DNA from: Fusicatenibacter sp. | GTDB taxonomy: Bacteria > Bacillota > Clostridia > Lachnospirales > Lachnospiraceae | Assembly (NCBI GenBank): GCA_022766945.1 | Contig: JALEOU010000087.1 | Coordinates: 1 to 40,083 of the forward strand | Reading direction: 5' to 3' | Length of the DNA: 40,083 nucleotides | In this document: positions 25,868-33,681 of the stretch, in pieces | How positions within the stretch are numbered: position 1 is the first letter of the stretch | Layout: every line of letters begins with the position of its first letter | Made by a program: the position numbers and the translations under genes | Notes under the pieces: model-generated | What the model saw: the letters and a program-made list of their open reading frames with translations, nothing else | Databases searched by the model: none | Told to the model about the DNA's origin: nothing

Positions 25868-25897
25868 CGGCGGACAGCCAACTGCCCGCCGCTCTGT
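25868..25897. terminator. Bidirectional intrinsic terminator
   Basis: Stem of about ten pairs (CGGCGG-A-CAG with CTG-C-CCGCCG, 25868-25891) with T runs on both strands. On the minus strand it ends the 25912-26226 gene ahead of the LRR operon. Confidence 0.8.
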
Positions 25898-25911
25898 TTT
25901 TTACACAATGC

Positions 25912-26226
25912 TCAAAACTCCAGACAGCCGTTTTCCTGACCGTCGTTCACGACATAATACGCTCTGTTTTCTTCCGGCTTGAAGTACACATCCAGTTTCT
26001 CAATGTCTTCTTCCTTTTTGCCTGATTCTTTCCACGCTCTTGCCACGGAACTCATCACTTCACTTTCCAGAATTTCCCGATCCTGATACTGCACAAAGAA
26101 ATTTCTCATGACCTTCTTTGTCTCCACTTTTGGCATCACTGCCAATGCCTCATTTTCAATGGCCGGGATCATCCTCTCCTTTTCCAGTACTGCTTTTCTC
26201 TTCTTTGCAATTCTTCTGTTTGACAT
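25912..26226 (-). CDS. Small DUF6465-like protein
   Basis: A 104-residue cytosolic protein. The first 35 residues are basic and helical. The rest, from about VMRNFFVQYQDREI, is an alpha-beta fold with the ending KLDVYFKPEENRAYYVVNDG that I associate with DUF6465, a widespread Clostridia family of unknown role. I choose the ATG at 26224-26226 after GAGGAG rather than an ATG seven codons upstream that would overlap that site. A TATAAT on the minus strand (26253-26258) gives a likely -10 box. It is a single-gene unit. Confidence 0.78.
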   Translation of the reverse strand: MSNRRIAKKRKAVLEKERMIPAIENEALAVMPKVETKKVMRNFFVQYQDREILESEVMSSVARAWKESGKKEEDIEKLDVYFKPEENRAYYVVNDGQENGCLEF

Positions 26227-26341
26227 ATCATTCACTCCTCTCAACAAACGGTATTATAGCGCATACCGCCAGGAAAAGGAAGTCCTTTTTTCACAGCCAT
26301 CCGGAAGGTTCCTGTTTGTTACCATTATGTGGCATGAAAGA

Positions 26342-26370
26342 ACTGTTCAGATAGCACACGAAACATCTGT
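26342..26370 (+). repeat. Dispersed repeat, short degenerate copy D
   Basis: ACTGTTCAGA, 6 nt, ACGAAACA, 1 nt, CTGT occur with the same spacing as in copy A (1527-1555); 24 of 29 positions agree. The rest of the repeat is absent. It lies between the divergent DUF6465 and COG3044 genes. Confidence 0.4.
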
Positions 26371-26406
26371 TTTCTGCACGGCGTCCGTTGCCATCCAAGC
26401 AGGAAC

Positions 26407-26436
26407 TTGCGGTTCCCGGTTTTTTTGTGTTATAGT
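26407..26436 (+). promoter_or_regulatory. Candidate promoter of the ABC-class ATPase gene
   Basis: TTGCGG (26407-26412), 18 nt, TATAGT (26431-26436), about 35 bp before the gene start. Confidence 0.5.
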
Positions 26437-26471
26437 GAGGACAGTGCAATTGAGACAGAAAGGAGTCTACG

Positions 26472-28169
26472 ATGCAGACAGCAAATGAATTAAGAAAATT
26501 ATTAACCGATATCAATCATAAAAGCTATCCGGCTTACAAATCCCTTCGCGGACTTTATCAGTTTCCGGGGTATGTTCTCTCTATTGACCATGTACAGGGG
26601 GATCCGTTTGCTGCGCCTTCAAGGGTCAGTATCCATCTGGACGGAAAAACTGCCGGTTTTCCAAAAAATCTGTATGACACACGTCCAAAACGGATTGCAC
26701 TGCAGGATTACCTGCTGCGCCTTTTCGCCCGTGCCATCGAACCCTATTCCTTTCAGGCAAAAGGCTCCGGAAAAAGCGGTCTTCTCGGTGTCAGCCGCTG
26801 CGGTCAGGAAATTCTCGAACGCACAGCCTGCAGTCTGAATCCTCAAAACGGTGCTCTCATTCTTAACATGGAGGTTGGTTTCCCGGCCAATGGCCGATCG
26901 ATTCAATCTCAGGAACTTGCAAAAATTCTGTATGATTTTCTGCCCGGCTGTGTGGAAAAAACACTTTATTACCGCAGACTGAATCCCGCAGACTGTACCC
27001 GCGTTGCACAGCTTTGCGAAGATCAGCAGGCAATCCGTCAGGAACTGAAAAAGCGGCATCTCACTGCCTTTGTGGCCAACGGAGCTATTCTCCCAAGAGA
27101 GAGCGGCATCTCCGACAAACCCATGCGTCGTGCAGTTCCTTTTGCCTCCCCGTCCTCCCTGGAGGTTACGATGGAACTTCCTAACCGGGGACCTATCCGC
27201 GGAATGGGCATCCCTGAAGGCATTACTCTGATCGTGGGCGGTGGTTTTCACGGAAAATCCACACTGCTCCATGCACTGGAACTGGGTGTGTACGATCATA
27301 TCGCGGGAGACGGAAGAGAACTGGTCATCACAGATTCCACTGCCGTCAAACTCCGTTCCGAAGATTCGAGAAGTATCAGCAATACGGACATCTCTCTCTT
27401 TATCAATGACCTTCCAAACAAAGGAAATACCAAAGCATTTTCCACCGCAGATGCCAGCGGCAGCACCTCCCAGGCTGCCAATGTCGTGGAAGGAATCGAG
27501 GCGGGAACCAGCCTGTTTCTGATTGATGAGGATACTTCCGCCACTAATTTTATGATCCGCGATGAGCTGATGCAGCGTGTGGTTTCCGACTCCGAGGAAC
27601 CGATTACCCCCTTTATCAGCCGTGTCCGTGATCTTTCTTGGCATCTTGGAATTTCTTCCATTCTGGTAGCAGGAAGCTCTGGTTCCTATTTTCACGTAGC
27701 AGACACTATCATACAGATGAAAGAATATATCCCTTATGACATTACCGGAAAGGCAAAAAAAGAAGCATCAGCCTTCCCTGCCTTTTCCTACGCCCTGCGT
27801 CCTTTTGTGTCTCCTGTATTTGAACGCCGTCCGGTGCCGGATCGCACGCTTAAAGATCAGGATCGTCTCAGGATCAAGGCAATGGGCCGGGAGTCCATTA
27901 TGGTGCAAAAATCCGTCACCGATCTGCGTTATGTAGAGCAGCTTGTCGATTCCGAGCAGCTTCATGCCCTGGCAGTTCTGCTCTGTGAGGCAGCCGCAAA
28001 ATACATGGATGGTCATCGGACGTTATTACAGATCGTCGATCTGCTGGAACAGCAGATGGATACCCATGGTCTTTCTTCTCTTAAAGCTTCCGGTAACTGT
28101 GATCTGGCCCGTCCGCGCCGTCAGGAGATCTTCGCCTGTCTGAATCGCTGCAGAAACCTGAAGTTTTAG
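26472..28169 (+). CDS. Predicted ATPase of the ABC class (COG3044)
   Basis: A 565-residue soluble protein of the ABC_ATPase (PF09818) family, whose function is unknown. The first 240 residues are the conserved N-terminal domain. The nucleotide-binding part has Walker A GGGFHGKST (256-264), a signature-like SGSTSQA (about 329-335), and Walker B LFLIDEDTSATNF (D352, E353). There are no membrane segments, so it is not a transporter subunit. The ATG follows AAAGGAG. It is a stand-alone gene followed by a hairpin at 28186-28208. Roles in RNA processing have been suggested for relatives but nothing here tests that. Confidence 0.88.
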   Translation: MQTANELRKLLTDINHKSYPAYKSLRGLYQFPGYVLSIDHVQGDPFAAPSRVSIHLDGKTAGFPKNLYDTRPKRIALQDYLLRLFARAIEPYSFQAKGSGKSGLLGVSRCGQEILERTACSLNPQNGALILNMEVGFPANGRSIQSQELAKILYDFLPGCVEKTLYYRRLNPADCTRVAQLCEDQQAIRQELKKRHLTAFVANGAILPRESGISDKPMRRAVPFASPSSLEVTMELPNRGPIRGMGIPEGITLIVGGGFHGKSTLLHALELGVYDHIAGDGRELVITDSTAVKLRSEDSRSISNTDISLFINDLPNKGNTKAFSTADASGSTSQAANVVEGIEAGTSLFLIDEDTSATNFMIRDELMQRVVSDSEEPITPFISRVRDLSWHLGISSILVAGSSGSYFHVADTIIQMKEYIPYDITGKAKKEASAFPAFSYALRPFVSPVFERRPVPDRTLKDQDRLRIKAMGRESIMVQKSVTDLRYVEQLVDSEQLHALAVLLCEAAAKYMDGHRTLLQIVDLLEQQMDTHGLSSLKASGNCDLARPRRQEIFACLNRCRNLKF

Positions 28170-28185
28170 CATTTTCCAAAGTCAA

Positions 28186-28208
28186 GGCCACCGGCTTAGC
28201 CGGTGGCC
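28186..28208. terminator. GC-rich hairpin between converging genes
   Basis: Perfect ten-pair stem GGCCACCGGC / GCCGGTGGCC with a 3-nt loop between the ABC-class ATPase gene and the minus-strand genes. The T tract is weak on both sides. Confidence 0.6.
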
Positions 28209-28216
28209 TGTTCTGC

Positions 28217-28273
28217 TCAATCAGGAGTTATTACCTCCACGATTTTATTGTCTTTGGTGACAATCAGATACAT
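28217..28273 (-). CDS. Possible small ORF of 18 codons
   Basis: An ATG at 28271-28273 lies 5 nt after GAGG in the end of the HAD gene and opens 18 codons (MYLIVTKDNKIVEVITPD) before TGA and the hairpin. The sequence is balanced and could be a leaderless small protein or the relic of a longer one. There is no independent support. Confidence 0.25.
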   Translation of the reverse strand: MYLIVTKDNKIVEVITPD

Positions 28274-28280
28274 CTTTTCC

Positions 28281-29066
28281 TCAGATCAGCCCGTAATGTT
28301 CCATCGCATAAGCCAGTCCGTCTTCTTCCACCGTCTTTGACACAAATTCCGTGTAGGGATCCAGGATCGCATCATGGGAACCCATGGCAATCGTATGAGC
28401 TCCGCATTGGAACATGGAAAGATCGTTGCTGCTGTCTCCAAACACATAGGCATCTTCTTTTGCAATTCCCATTTGTTCCAGAACGAACCCGATCGCAGTT
28501 GCTTTCGTATACCCTTTTGGCACCACCTCATACAGTCCTCCCCGGCGGTCCATGATATCCATATCTGCCCGGAGTGCATCCAGAAGAAAATCCAGCTTTG
28601 TCTGCTCATCAGAGTAAACCACAAATTTGTCAAATGAAATCTCCCGGCTTTCCGCTGTTTTCTCCAGACCAAGTCCCATATTTCGGAAATAGCGGCGGGT
28701 TCTCTCCAGCGGATCAAATCTCGACATGCGTTCCTGGAAAAAGATATCCTCCCTGCCCTCCAGAATCATATCCCCGTTGTACTTCTTAATCAGCCGTACA
28801 ATTTCTTCCCCTCGCTCTTGTGGGATCGCTTTGTGAAAGAGCACCTCGTCTTTATACTGAATATAAGTCCCGCACCCACACAGAAAACCCGAAAACGGCA
28901 TACTTCGGATATTTCCTGGCAGCTGCGACCAGGTTCTTCCCGTATTGACAAATGTCAGATTTCCCTTTTCTCCTGCTTTTCTGATTGCATCTGCTGCACT
29001 TTTTGGTACCTTTCTCGTAACTTCGCTTAACAGAGTTCCATCTACATCAAAAAACAATGCCTTCAT
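28281..29066 (-). CDS. HAD-superfamily Cof-type phosphatase
   Basis: A 261-residue sugar-phosphate or nucleotide phosphatase of the Cof subfamily. Motif I is FFDVDGT (nucleophile D7, acid D9), motif II TFVNTGR, motif III the lysine in PKGYTKATAI, motif IV FGDSSNDLSMF. A type IIB cap lies between motifs II and III. I choose the ATG at 29064-29066, preceded by GGGAGGA; the open frame upstream runs into the spacer towards the tRNA. A promoter TTGTAC-N17-TAAAGT lies at 29105-29133. The substrate cannot be told from sequence. Confidence 0.92.
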   Translation of the reverse strand: MKALFFDVDGTLLSEVTRKVPKSAADAIRKAGEKGNLTFVNTGRTWSQLPGNIRSMPFSGFLCGCGTYIQYKDEVLFHKAIPQERGEEIVRLIKKYNGDMILEGREDIFFQERMSRFDPLERTRRYFRNMGLGLEKTAESREISFDKFVVYSDEQTKLDFLLDALRADMDIMDRRGGLYEVVPKGYTKATAIGFVLEQMGIAKEDAYVFGDSSNDLSMFQCGAHTIAMGSHDAILDPYTEFVSKTVEEDGLAYAMEHYGLI

Positions 29067-29104
29067 GGCATCTGATCCTCCCGGTATATTCATTTTTCTT
29101 AAAT

Positions 29105-29133
29105 ACTTTAGCAGGAATGAATCCTCTGTACAA
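29105..29133 (-). promoter_or_regulatory. Candidate promoter of the HAD phosphatase gene
   Basis: On the minus strand TTGTAC (29128-29133), 17 nt, TAAAGT (29105-29110), 40 bp ahead of the start codon. Confidence 0.5.
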
Positions 29134-29185
29134 GAGTCAATAAGCTCAAAAGGGTACACCGGACTTTTTTCCCGTTTATATGGTA

Positions 29186-29215
29186 ACAAAAAAGGTACCG
29201 TTCATACGGTACCTT
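29186..29215 (-). terminator. Intrinsic terminator after tRNA-Pro
   Basis: On the minus strand the perfect ten-pair stem AAGGTACCGT / ACGGTACCTT (29192-29215) with a 4-nt loop is followed by a T run. It begins 5 nt after the tRNA 3' end. Confidence 0.9.
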
Positions 29216-29220
29216 CAGCG

Positions 29221-29294
29221 TCGAAGCGACGGGATTCGAACCCACGACCTCTGCGTCCCGAACGCAGCGCTCTACCAAACTGAGCCACGCTTCG
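29221..29294 (-). tRNA. tRNA-Pro (anticodon CGG)
   Basis: A 74-nt cloverleaf. The acceptor stem is CGAAGCG / CGCTTCG, the D arm GCTC / GAGC, the anticodon stem CTGCG / CGCAG around loop TTCGGGA, and the T loop TTCGAAT. The anticodon CGG (29258-29260) reads CCG proline codons. The 3' CCA is not encoded. A perfect promoter lies upstream and a terminator downstream, so it is a single-tRNA unit. Confidence 0.95.
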
Positions 29295-29331
29295 ATTTCA
29301 TTGACTTTCATTTCGTTCGTTAACATTGGTT

Positions 29332-29360
29332 ATTATACGGGATAAGCCACCAAATGTCAA
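29332..29360 (-). promoter_or_regulatory. Consensus promoter of tRNA-Pro
   Basis: TTGACA (29355-29360) and TATAAT (29332-29337) on the minus strand with 17 nt between, a perfect sigma-A promoter. Confidence 0.9.
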
Positions 29361-29400
29361 TATCTTTTTTTATTTTTTTATATATATTTTTCACCCTAAG

Positions 29401-29580
29401 GTTACTGTTCAGACGGTAACGGACGCTGTGCAGAAAATAGATCTCGACGCAGACTCGCTCCCGCTTCTTCAAAATGCAGCGGTCCTAAATTCGGTGGGCT
29501 TTATCAAGCCCACCGAATTTAGGACCGGCGTTTTTCAAGGGTCTGCTTACGAGATGCTATTTTGCACAGCTGTTCTTTTA
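29401..29580. repeat. 180-bp imperfect palindromic repeat, copies B and C
   Basis: The two arms are related inverted copies of the repeat at 1524-1597. The left arm has GTTACTGTTCAGA, GCTGTGCAGAAAATAG and ATCTCGACGCAGAC; the right arm on the minus strand has AACAGCTGTGCAAAATAG, ATCTCGTAAGCAGACCCTTG and AAACGCCG. They meet in a perfect 20-pair stem (29481-29500 with 29507-29526) with the loop TTATCA. The right end touches the stop codon of the 3D-domain gene. No ORF of note lies within. A small hairpin-forming mobile repeat or a large transcript-end structure are both possible. Confidence 0.8.
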
Positions 29581-30816
29581 GTTTACCTGATATACATCTG
29601 CGTACTGCACACCAAAGCTCAGAGCTTCGGAATGGCTTCCGCAGAATACATCGATATGTCCGTAAGCGGTTCCACGGTCCTCCACTGTGTACACGTGACC
29701 GTTGATCATCAGTTTTGTTCCAAACGGCACCCCGCCCATGGCAATCGTTCTGCCCGGTGTCGGTGTAGTACCGCTGGCCGTTGTGCCGCCGGACCACTGG
29801 CCGCAGCAAGTGGAGCAGGCACAATAACCTGTCAGCTTAAATCTTCCCAGATAAGTTCCGTTGGTGGAATCCCCACCTGTCGAACTGCTCTCTTCTTTCT
29901 TTGTATCCGAGGAGGTATTTCCTTTATTGGAAGACCCAGAAGAACCTGTGCTGCCTGACGGATTTTTCGAGCTGTTCTTTGCCGCTTCCGCCTCTGCGCG
30001 TTTTCTGGCTTCCTCCGCAGCTTTCGCTGCTGCCTCTTCTTCTGCTTTTTTCTGCGCTGCGATCTCCTCTTCCTTGGCCTGGCGAATCAGATTGTTGATC
30101 TCTTCTTCCTGGCTGTTGATTTTGGCGATCAGACTGCTCTCACTGGATTTTGCCTCATCCAGCTCCTGACTGTAAGAGCGCAGTTCCTGATATGCAGCTG
30201 CATAGAGTTCCTGAATCGCTTCCTGCTGATCATTGCTCTCCTGCTGGAGCTGCACGATCGCTCTCTGCTCTTCAAGTACCTGATTTTCTTTTTCCTTAAC
30301 ACATTCAACAGTGGCCTGATACTCATCCATCAGATCCCTGTCATAATTTGAAATTTGCTGTATGTACTCCGCCCGGCTGATCAGGTCGGACAGGTTTTTG
30401 GAGGAGAGGAGCATTTCCATATAGCCGTTTCCTGCGGAACTCTCGTAAATATACTGAATACGGAGCTTCATGGCTTCATACTGTTCTTCCTCTGTCTCTT
30501 TTGCCTGCTCCAGATCTTCCTGTATCTGTACAAGCTCTTCCTGCTTTTCATCATATTGCTGCTGAAGTTCTTCCAGTCTGTTCTTCAGATCTGTAAGCTG
30601 CCGGTTCAGTTCCTGGAGATATTCCTCTGATTTTCCCTTTTTGGAATTTAACTCATCAATCCTGCTCTGTATGCTGTCAAGCTGAGACTGTGCGGCAGAC
30701 TGTTCTGCCTGTGCATTTGAAATTTTCTCCTTTGTAGTGGCACCATAACACGGAAGCACCGAAGCGATCGTAAGTACCGCCGCCAAAACCAGGCTGAATA
30801 ATTTCCTGTTTTTCAT
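29578..30816 (-). CDS. Secreted coiled-coil and 3D-domain cell wall protein
   Basis: A 412-residue exported protein. Residues 1-26 are a signal peptide (KLFSLVLAAVLTIASVLPCYG, then A). Residues 30-270 form a long coiled coil like the regulatory arm of PcsB and related wall hydrolases. A low-complexity Ser/Gly/Lys linker follows. The last 90 residues are a 3D domain with a double-psi barrel: LTGYCACSTCCGQW, TVEDRG and HIDVFCGSH carry the three conserved aspartate positions. 3D proteins such as YocH-type cut or bind peptidoglycan. The ATG at 30814-30816 follows GAGGTG, which rules out the GTG three codons upstream. It is a single-gene unit with its own promoter. Confidence 0.9.
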   Translation of the reverse strand: MKNRKLFSLVLAAVLTIASVLPCYGATTKEKISNAQAEQSAAQSQLDSIQSRIDELNSKKGKSEEYLQELNRQLTDLKNRLEELQQQYDEKQEELVQIQEDLEQAKETEEEQYEAMKLRIQYIYESSAGNGYMEMLLSSKNLSDLISRAEYIQQISNYDRDLMDEYQATVECVKEKENQVLEEQRAIVQLQQESNDQQEAIQELYAAAYQELRSYSQELDEAKSSESSLIAKINSQEEEINNLIRQAKEEEIAAQKKAEEEAAAKAAEEARKRAEAEAAKNSSKNPSGSTGSSGSSNKGNTSSDTKKEESSSTGGDSTNGTYLGRFKLTGYCACSTCCGQWSGGTTASGTTPTPGRTIAMGGVPFGTKLMINGHVYTVEDRGTAYGHIDVFCGSHSEALSFGVQYADVYQVN

Positions 30817-30917
30817 GTCGTACACCTCATACTGAATTTACAAGATACATGTGTTTCCTTCCGTTCTCCGCCCGGAGATTCCGGAACTTCATGAGCTTTT
30901 CATGACTCATCCATGCC

Positions 30918-30946
30918 ATTATATCACAGTGTCCAAGAAAATGAAA
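30918..30946 (-). promoter_or_regulatory. Candidate promoter of the 3D-domain protein gene
   Basis: On the minus strand TTTCAT (30941-30946), 17 nt, TATAAT (30918-30923). The leader is about 95 nt. Confidence 0.6.
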
Positions 30947-31012
30947 GCCTTTTTTAATTTTTCTTAACAAACCTGTAATATTTTGTCGTAAAAACGTATC
31001 AAAGCGCCCCTC

Positions 31013-32452
31013 TTACTGTCCCCTGCGCCATCCGGCAGGATATTTATTTTTCAGCACTCCCTGCACCAGTTTTCCCCATCCAAGCGCAAACCCTTCCGTG
31101 CATACCAGTTTCCAGCCCTTATCACTTTTGGTCTCGCCATCAAAGACAGGGATTGTCTCCCCTCTCAAAAACTGATCCGTACGCGCATCCTGTGCCGAAA
31201 GATTCAGGCAATCCGCAAAGGATTCCGCGCTAAGCGCCATAGCAAACGGCTGGGACGGTTCAAACCGGTCTTTCTTCAGTTCGCCCAGCAGCAGACCATT
31301 TCTCAGAAAATGCAGCCCTTTCACACTCTCTGGCAGCTCCTGTACCAGATAAACCCTGCCGCCCCGCAGTTCCAGTTGGCCTTCCGGAAGTTTGCAGGAT
31401 ACCATCGACAGAAACTCATCCAGTACCTTCTGCTCCTGCCGCCCGATTCCCGAACCCCCTAAGTGCTCTGCTTTTTTTCCACCCCTGGGTGTTTTCTTAT
31501 TCTTTCCTGGTTGTTCGGTGTGTTCTTTCCTTGGAATCGCCGCTCCGTCTTTTCGCAGCAGTGCCAGGAAATGTCCCTCTCCGTTCATCCTGTGCGGCCA
31601 GATCCGCACACATTTTGAAAGTTCCGGGTTTCCATCCCCCCATTTCGGATTGCCGCAGGAAAACCCTTCGTATCCTTCCATTTCCATCAGATGCATCCTG
31701 GGAAACTCCCCAAGCAGCCAGGAGATGGTTCCCTCATCTTCCTCCGGTGCAAAGGTGCAGGTTGAATACATCATCCATCCGCCCGGACGGAGCATCCGTA
31801 CCGCATTTGCAACGATATCTCTCTGCAGATTTGCAAAATAAGCCGGGCGGTCCGGTGTCCAGGTTCCGATCACCGCCTCATCCTTTCGAAACATCCCTTC
31901 TCCGGAGCAGGGGGCATCTACCAGCACTTTATCAAAAAATTCCCCAAACGCCTCCGCAAGTCTTGCAGGCATCTCGTTTGTCACAAAAATATTTCCCGCT
32001 CCAAACAATTCCAGATTGTGCAGCAGCGCTTTTGCCCTGGAATTACTGATATCATTTGCCACCAGCAGTCCCTTTCCGCCAAGGCGGGCTGCCAGCTCTG
32101 TCGCTTTACCCCCGGGTGCCGCACACAGATCCAGCACACGCTCCCCCGCTTCTATCGGCAGTCTGGAAGCCGGCGTCATCGCACTTGGCTCCTGAAGGTA
32201 AAATACACCTGCCGCATACAGAGGGGACTGTGCCATGCGGATTCCTTCCGGAACAAAAAATCCATTCTCCACCCAGGGAATTCTTTCTATTCCAGGGCCT
32301 GCAATTTTTTCAATTTCTTCGGGGCTGCATTTCATCCGGTTCACCCGCAATCCAGCCACTCTTGGCTCCTCATAACTGGCCAAAAATTTTTCAAACTCTT
32401 CTCCAAGCATTTCTTTCATCCTGTCCAGAAAATTCACTGGCAATTGAACCAT
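31013..32452 (-). CDS. RsmF/NOL1-NOP2-type rRNA m5C methyltransferase
   Basis: A 479-residue RNA cytosine-5 methyltransferase, probably acting on 16S rRNA. The SAM site VLDLCAAPGGK lies near residue 107. The two catalytic cysteines are present in APCSGEGMFRKD and STCTFAPEEDE. The N terminus has the short RsmF extension. The C-terminal 150 residues contain a PUA-like RsmF domain. The middle carries a basic linker (about 305-330). The ATG at 32450-32452 follows GAGGTG. It has its own strong promoter. Which cytosine is modified cannot be read from the sequence. Confidence 0.92.
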   Translation of the reverse strand: MVQLPVNFLDRMKEMLGEEFEKFLASYEEPRVAGLRVNRMKCSPEEIEKIAGPGIERIPWVENGFFVPEGIRMAQSPLYAAGVFYLQEPSAMTPASRLPIEAGERVLDLCAAPGGKATELAARLGGKGLLVANDISNSRAKALLHNLELFGAGNIFVTNEMPARLAEAFGEFFDKVLVDAPCSGEGMFRKDEAVIGTWTPDRPAYFANLQRDIVANAVRMLRPGGWMMYSTCTFAPEEDEGTISWLLGEFPRMHLMEMEGYEGFSCGNPKWGDGNPELSKCVRIWPHRMNGEGHFLALLRKDGAAIPRKEHTEQPGKNKKTPRGGKKAEHLGGSGIGRQEQKVLDEFLSMVSCKLPEGQLELRGGRVYLVQELPESVKGLHFLRNGLLLGELKKDRFEPSQPFAMALSAESFADCLNLSAQDARTDQFLRGETIPVFDGETKSDKGWKLVCTEGFALGWGKLVQGVLKNKYPAGWRRGQ

Positions 32453-32482
32453 GACACATCACCTCGCTCTCAAACTTCCCCT

Positions 32483-32511
32483 ATTATATCCAACTTTTAT
32501 ACCCAGTGCAA
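32483..32511 (-). promoter_or_regulatory. Promoter of the rRNA methyltransferase gene
   Basis: On the minus strand TTGCAC (32506-32511), 17 nt, perfect TATAAT (32483-32488), 30 bp ahead of the start. Confidence 0.8.
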
Positions 32512-32536
32512 TATTCTTTCCGATTTATAGTTCATT

Positions 32537-32744
32537 GGATACGGATACTCAGCTTCTAATAGCTACTTTCTTGTCAAAAAACTCTTACAGCTTTCTCATT
32601 TGTCAACGATTTCTTTGACTATTGTTTCAGCTAAAACAATATCCTTTTTCGATGGAGTAAATATTTCATGTACAATCTGAATCCGTCTCGGATTTATAAT
32701 TCATTCATTTACCGTCAAATCCCGTCAAATGGATAATTTGCCGT
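32537..32744. other. Gene-free AT-rich spacer
   Basis: Between the methyltransferase promoter and the RpiR-gene terminator I see no credible gene. It holds a short direct repeat partner (GATTTATAATTCATT at 32691-32705, matching 14 of 15 with 32522-32536), tandem CCGTCAAAT (near 32712-32730), and a small palindrome TTGTTT-N6-AAACAA (32623-32640). None is convincing as a known element. Confidence 0.4.
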
Positions 32745-32780
32745 AAAAAAAGGCAGCCCACACCGATGCGCAGGCTGTCC
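32745..32780 (-). terminator. Intrinsic terminator after the RpiR gene
   Basis: On the minus strand an imperfect stem (GGACAGCC with GGCTGCC, 32752-32780) runs into seven T residues. It closes the ECF transporter operon. Confidence 0.88.
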
Positions 32781-32786
32781 CTGTTT

Positions 32787-33617
32787 TCATAACTGTTTTC
32801 CGTATTCTATTTTCATTTTTCGTATCGCTTCGAGACGGTCAACTGCAGCAGTTCCCATCTGCGCTGACAGCGCCAGTACCAATGCGTCCACCACTGCAAT
32901 GGGAGCGCTCATGGAATGATATTCACTTTCTTCTCCGCGGTAGACGAACAAATTGATATCTGCCCGATGTTTTTCATCGTGGTAAACCCTGCTGGTAAAT
33001 AAAATTGTCTTAAATCCGGCACGTTTCTGGTAATTCAGGATCACGCGCCCCTCCGCAGACACTTTGGAAAATCCAAACAGGATTACCAGGTCATCTGCGC
33101 ACATGGAAGATAGGCTTTCCAGCAGCTCTGACCCGCCTGAGGGAATGCGTCGAACATCGATGCCAATTCGCCCAAGCCGAAATTCCAGAAGCTGCGCAGG
33201 AGCCCGGGAAGCATTCTTTGCATAGAGAAACACTCTGTGTGCCCCCCGAATTGCTTTCACTGCCCTGGAAAATTCGTCCTGATCCAGCAGCTCCAGCGTC
33301 TTTTGCAGGTTATATTGCTGCTGCTCCATCCAGTCGTTGAGAAAGTCTTCCCTCCTCATCTGCAACGTGTTTGTCAGTTTTTGGGCGGGTCCTTTCTGTA
33401 CAGTTTGTTCTATAACAACCCGTTTCAGATGTTTGAAATCACAGCAGCCCACATGGCGGGCAAACCGGGAGATTGTTGCTTCCGATACATCGAGCGCGGC
33501 AGAGAGTTGACCAATGGTCATATAGAGGAACTCGTCCCTGTGACCTGTAATATACTCAACAATCTCCTGTTCTGTCGCAGTTAATTTATCCGGCATCTGA
33601 GGAAATGAAACGAACAT
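32787..33617 (-). CDS. RpiR/MurR-family transcriptional regulator
   Basis: A 276-residue regulator. The N-terminal helix-turn-helix (about 30-60: MTIGQLSAALDVSEATISRF) is of the RpiR type. The C-terminal SIS domain starts near residue 115 and has FLYAKNASRAPAQLLEFRLG and VILFGFSKVSAEG, matching the phosphosugar-binding loops. RpiR proteins usually sense phosphorylated sugars. I choose the ATG at 33615-33617 after AAAGGAG. It is the last gene of the ECF-PHP operon and probably autoregulates it; a palindrome at 38047-38070 ahead of the operon is a candidate site. Confidence 0.9.
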   Translation of the reverse strand: MFVSFPQMPDKLTATEQEIVEYITGHRDEFLYMTIGQLSAALDVSEATISRFARHVGCCDFKHLKRVVIEQTVQKGPAQKLTNTLQMRREDFLNDWMEQQQYNLQKTLELLDQDEFSRAVKAIRGAHRVFLYAKNASRAPAQLLEFRLGRIGIDVRRIPSGGSELLESLSSMCADDLVILFGFSKVSAEGRVILNYQKRAGFKTILFTSRVYHDEKHRADINLFVYRGEESEYHSMSAPIAVVDALVLALSAQMGTAAVDRLEAIRKMKIEYGKQL

Positions 33618-33681
33618 GATAAGACTCCTTTCCGTCAAAGATGACAGCACAAAGTAAGTGCGGCTGTTTCCTGCAGCTATC

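Noticed and set aside
26619-27695. Long open frame antisense to the ABC-class ATPase gene
   Set aside because: Shadow frame; Walker motifs are on the other strand.
32623-32640. Palindrome TTGTTT-N6-AAACAA as an operator
   Set aside because: Short, AT-rich, and without a regulated promoter next to it; chance is likely.
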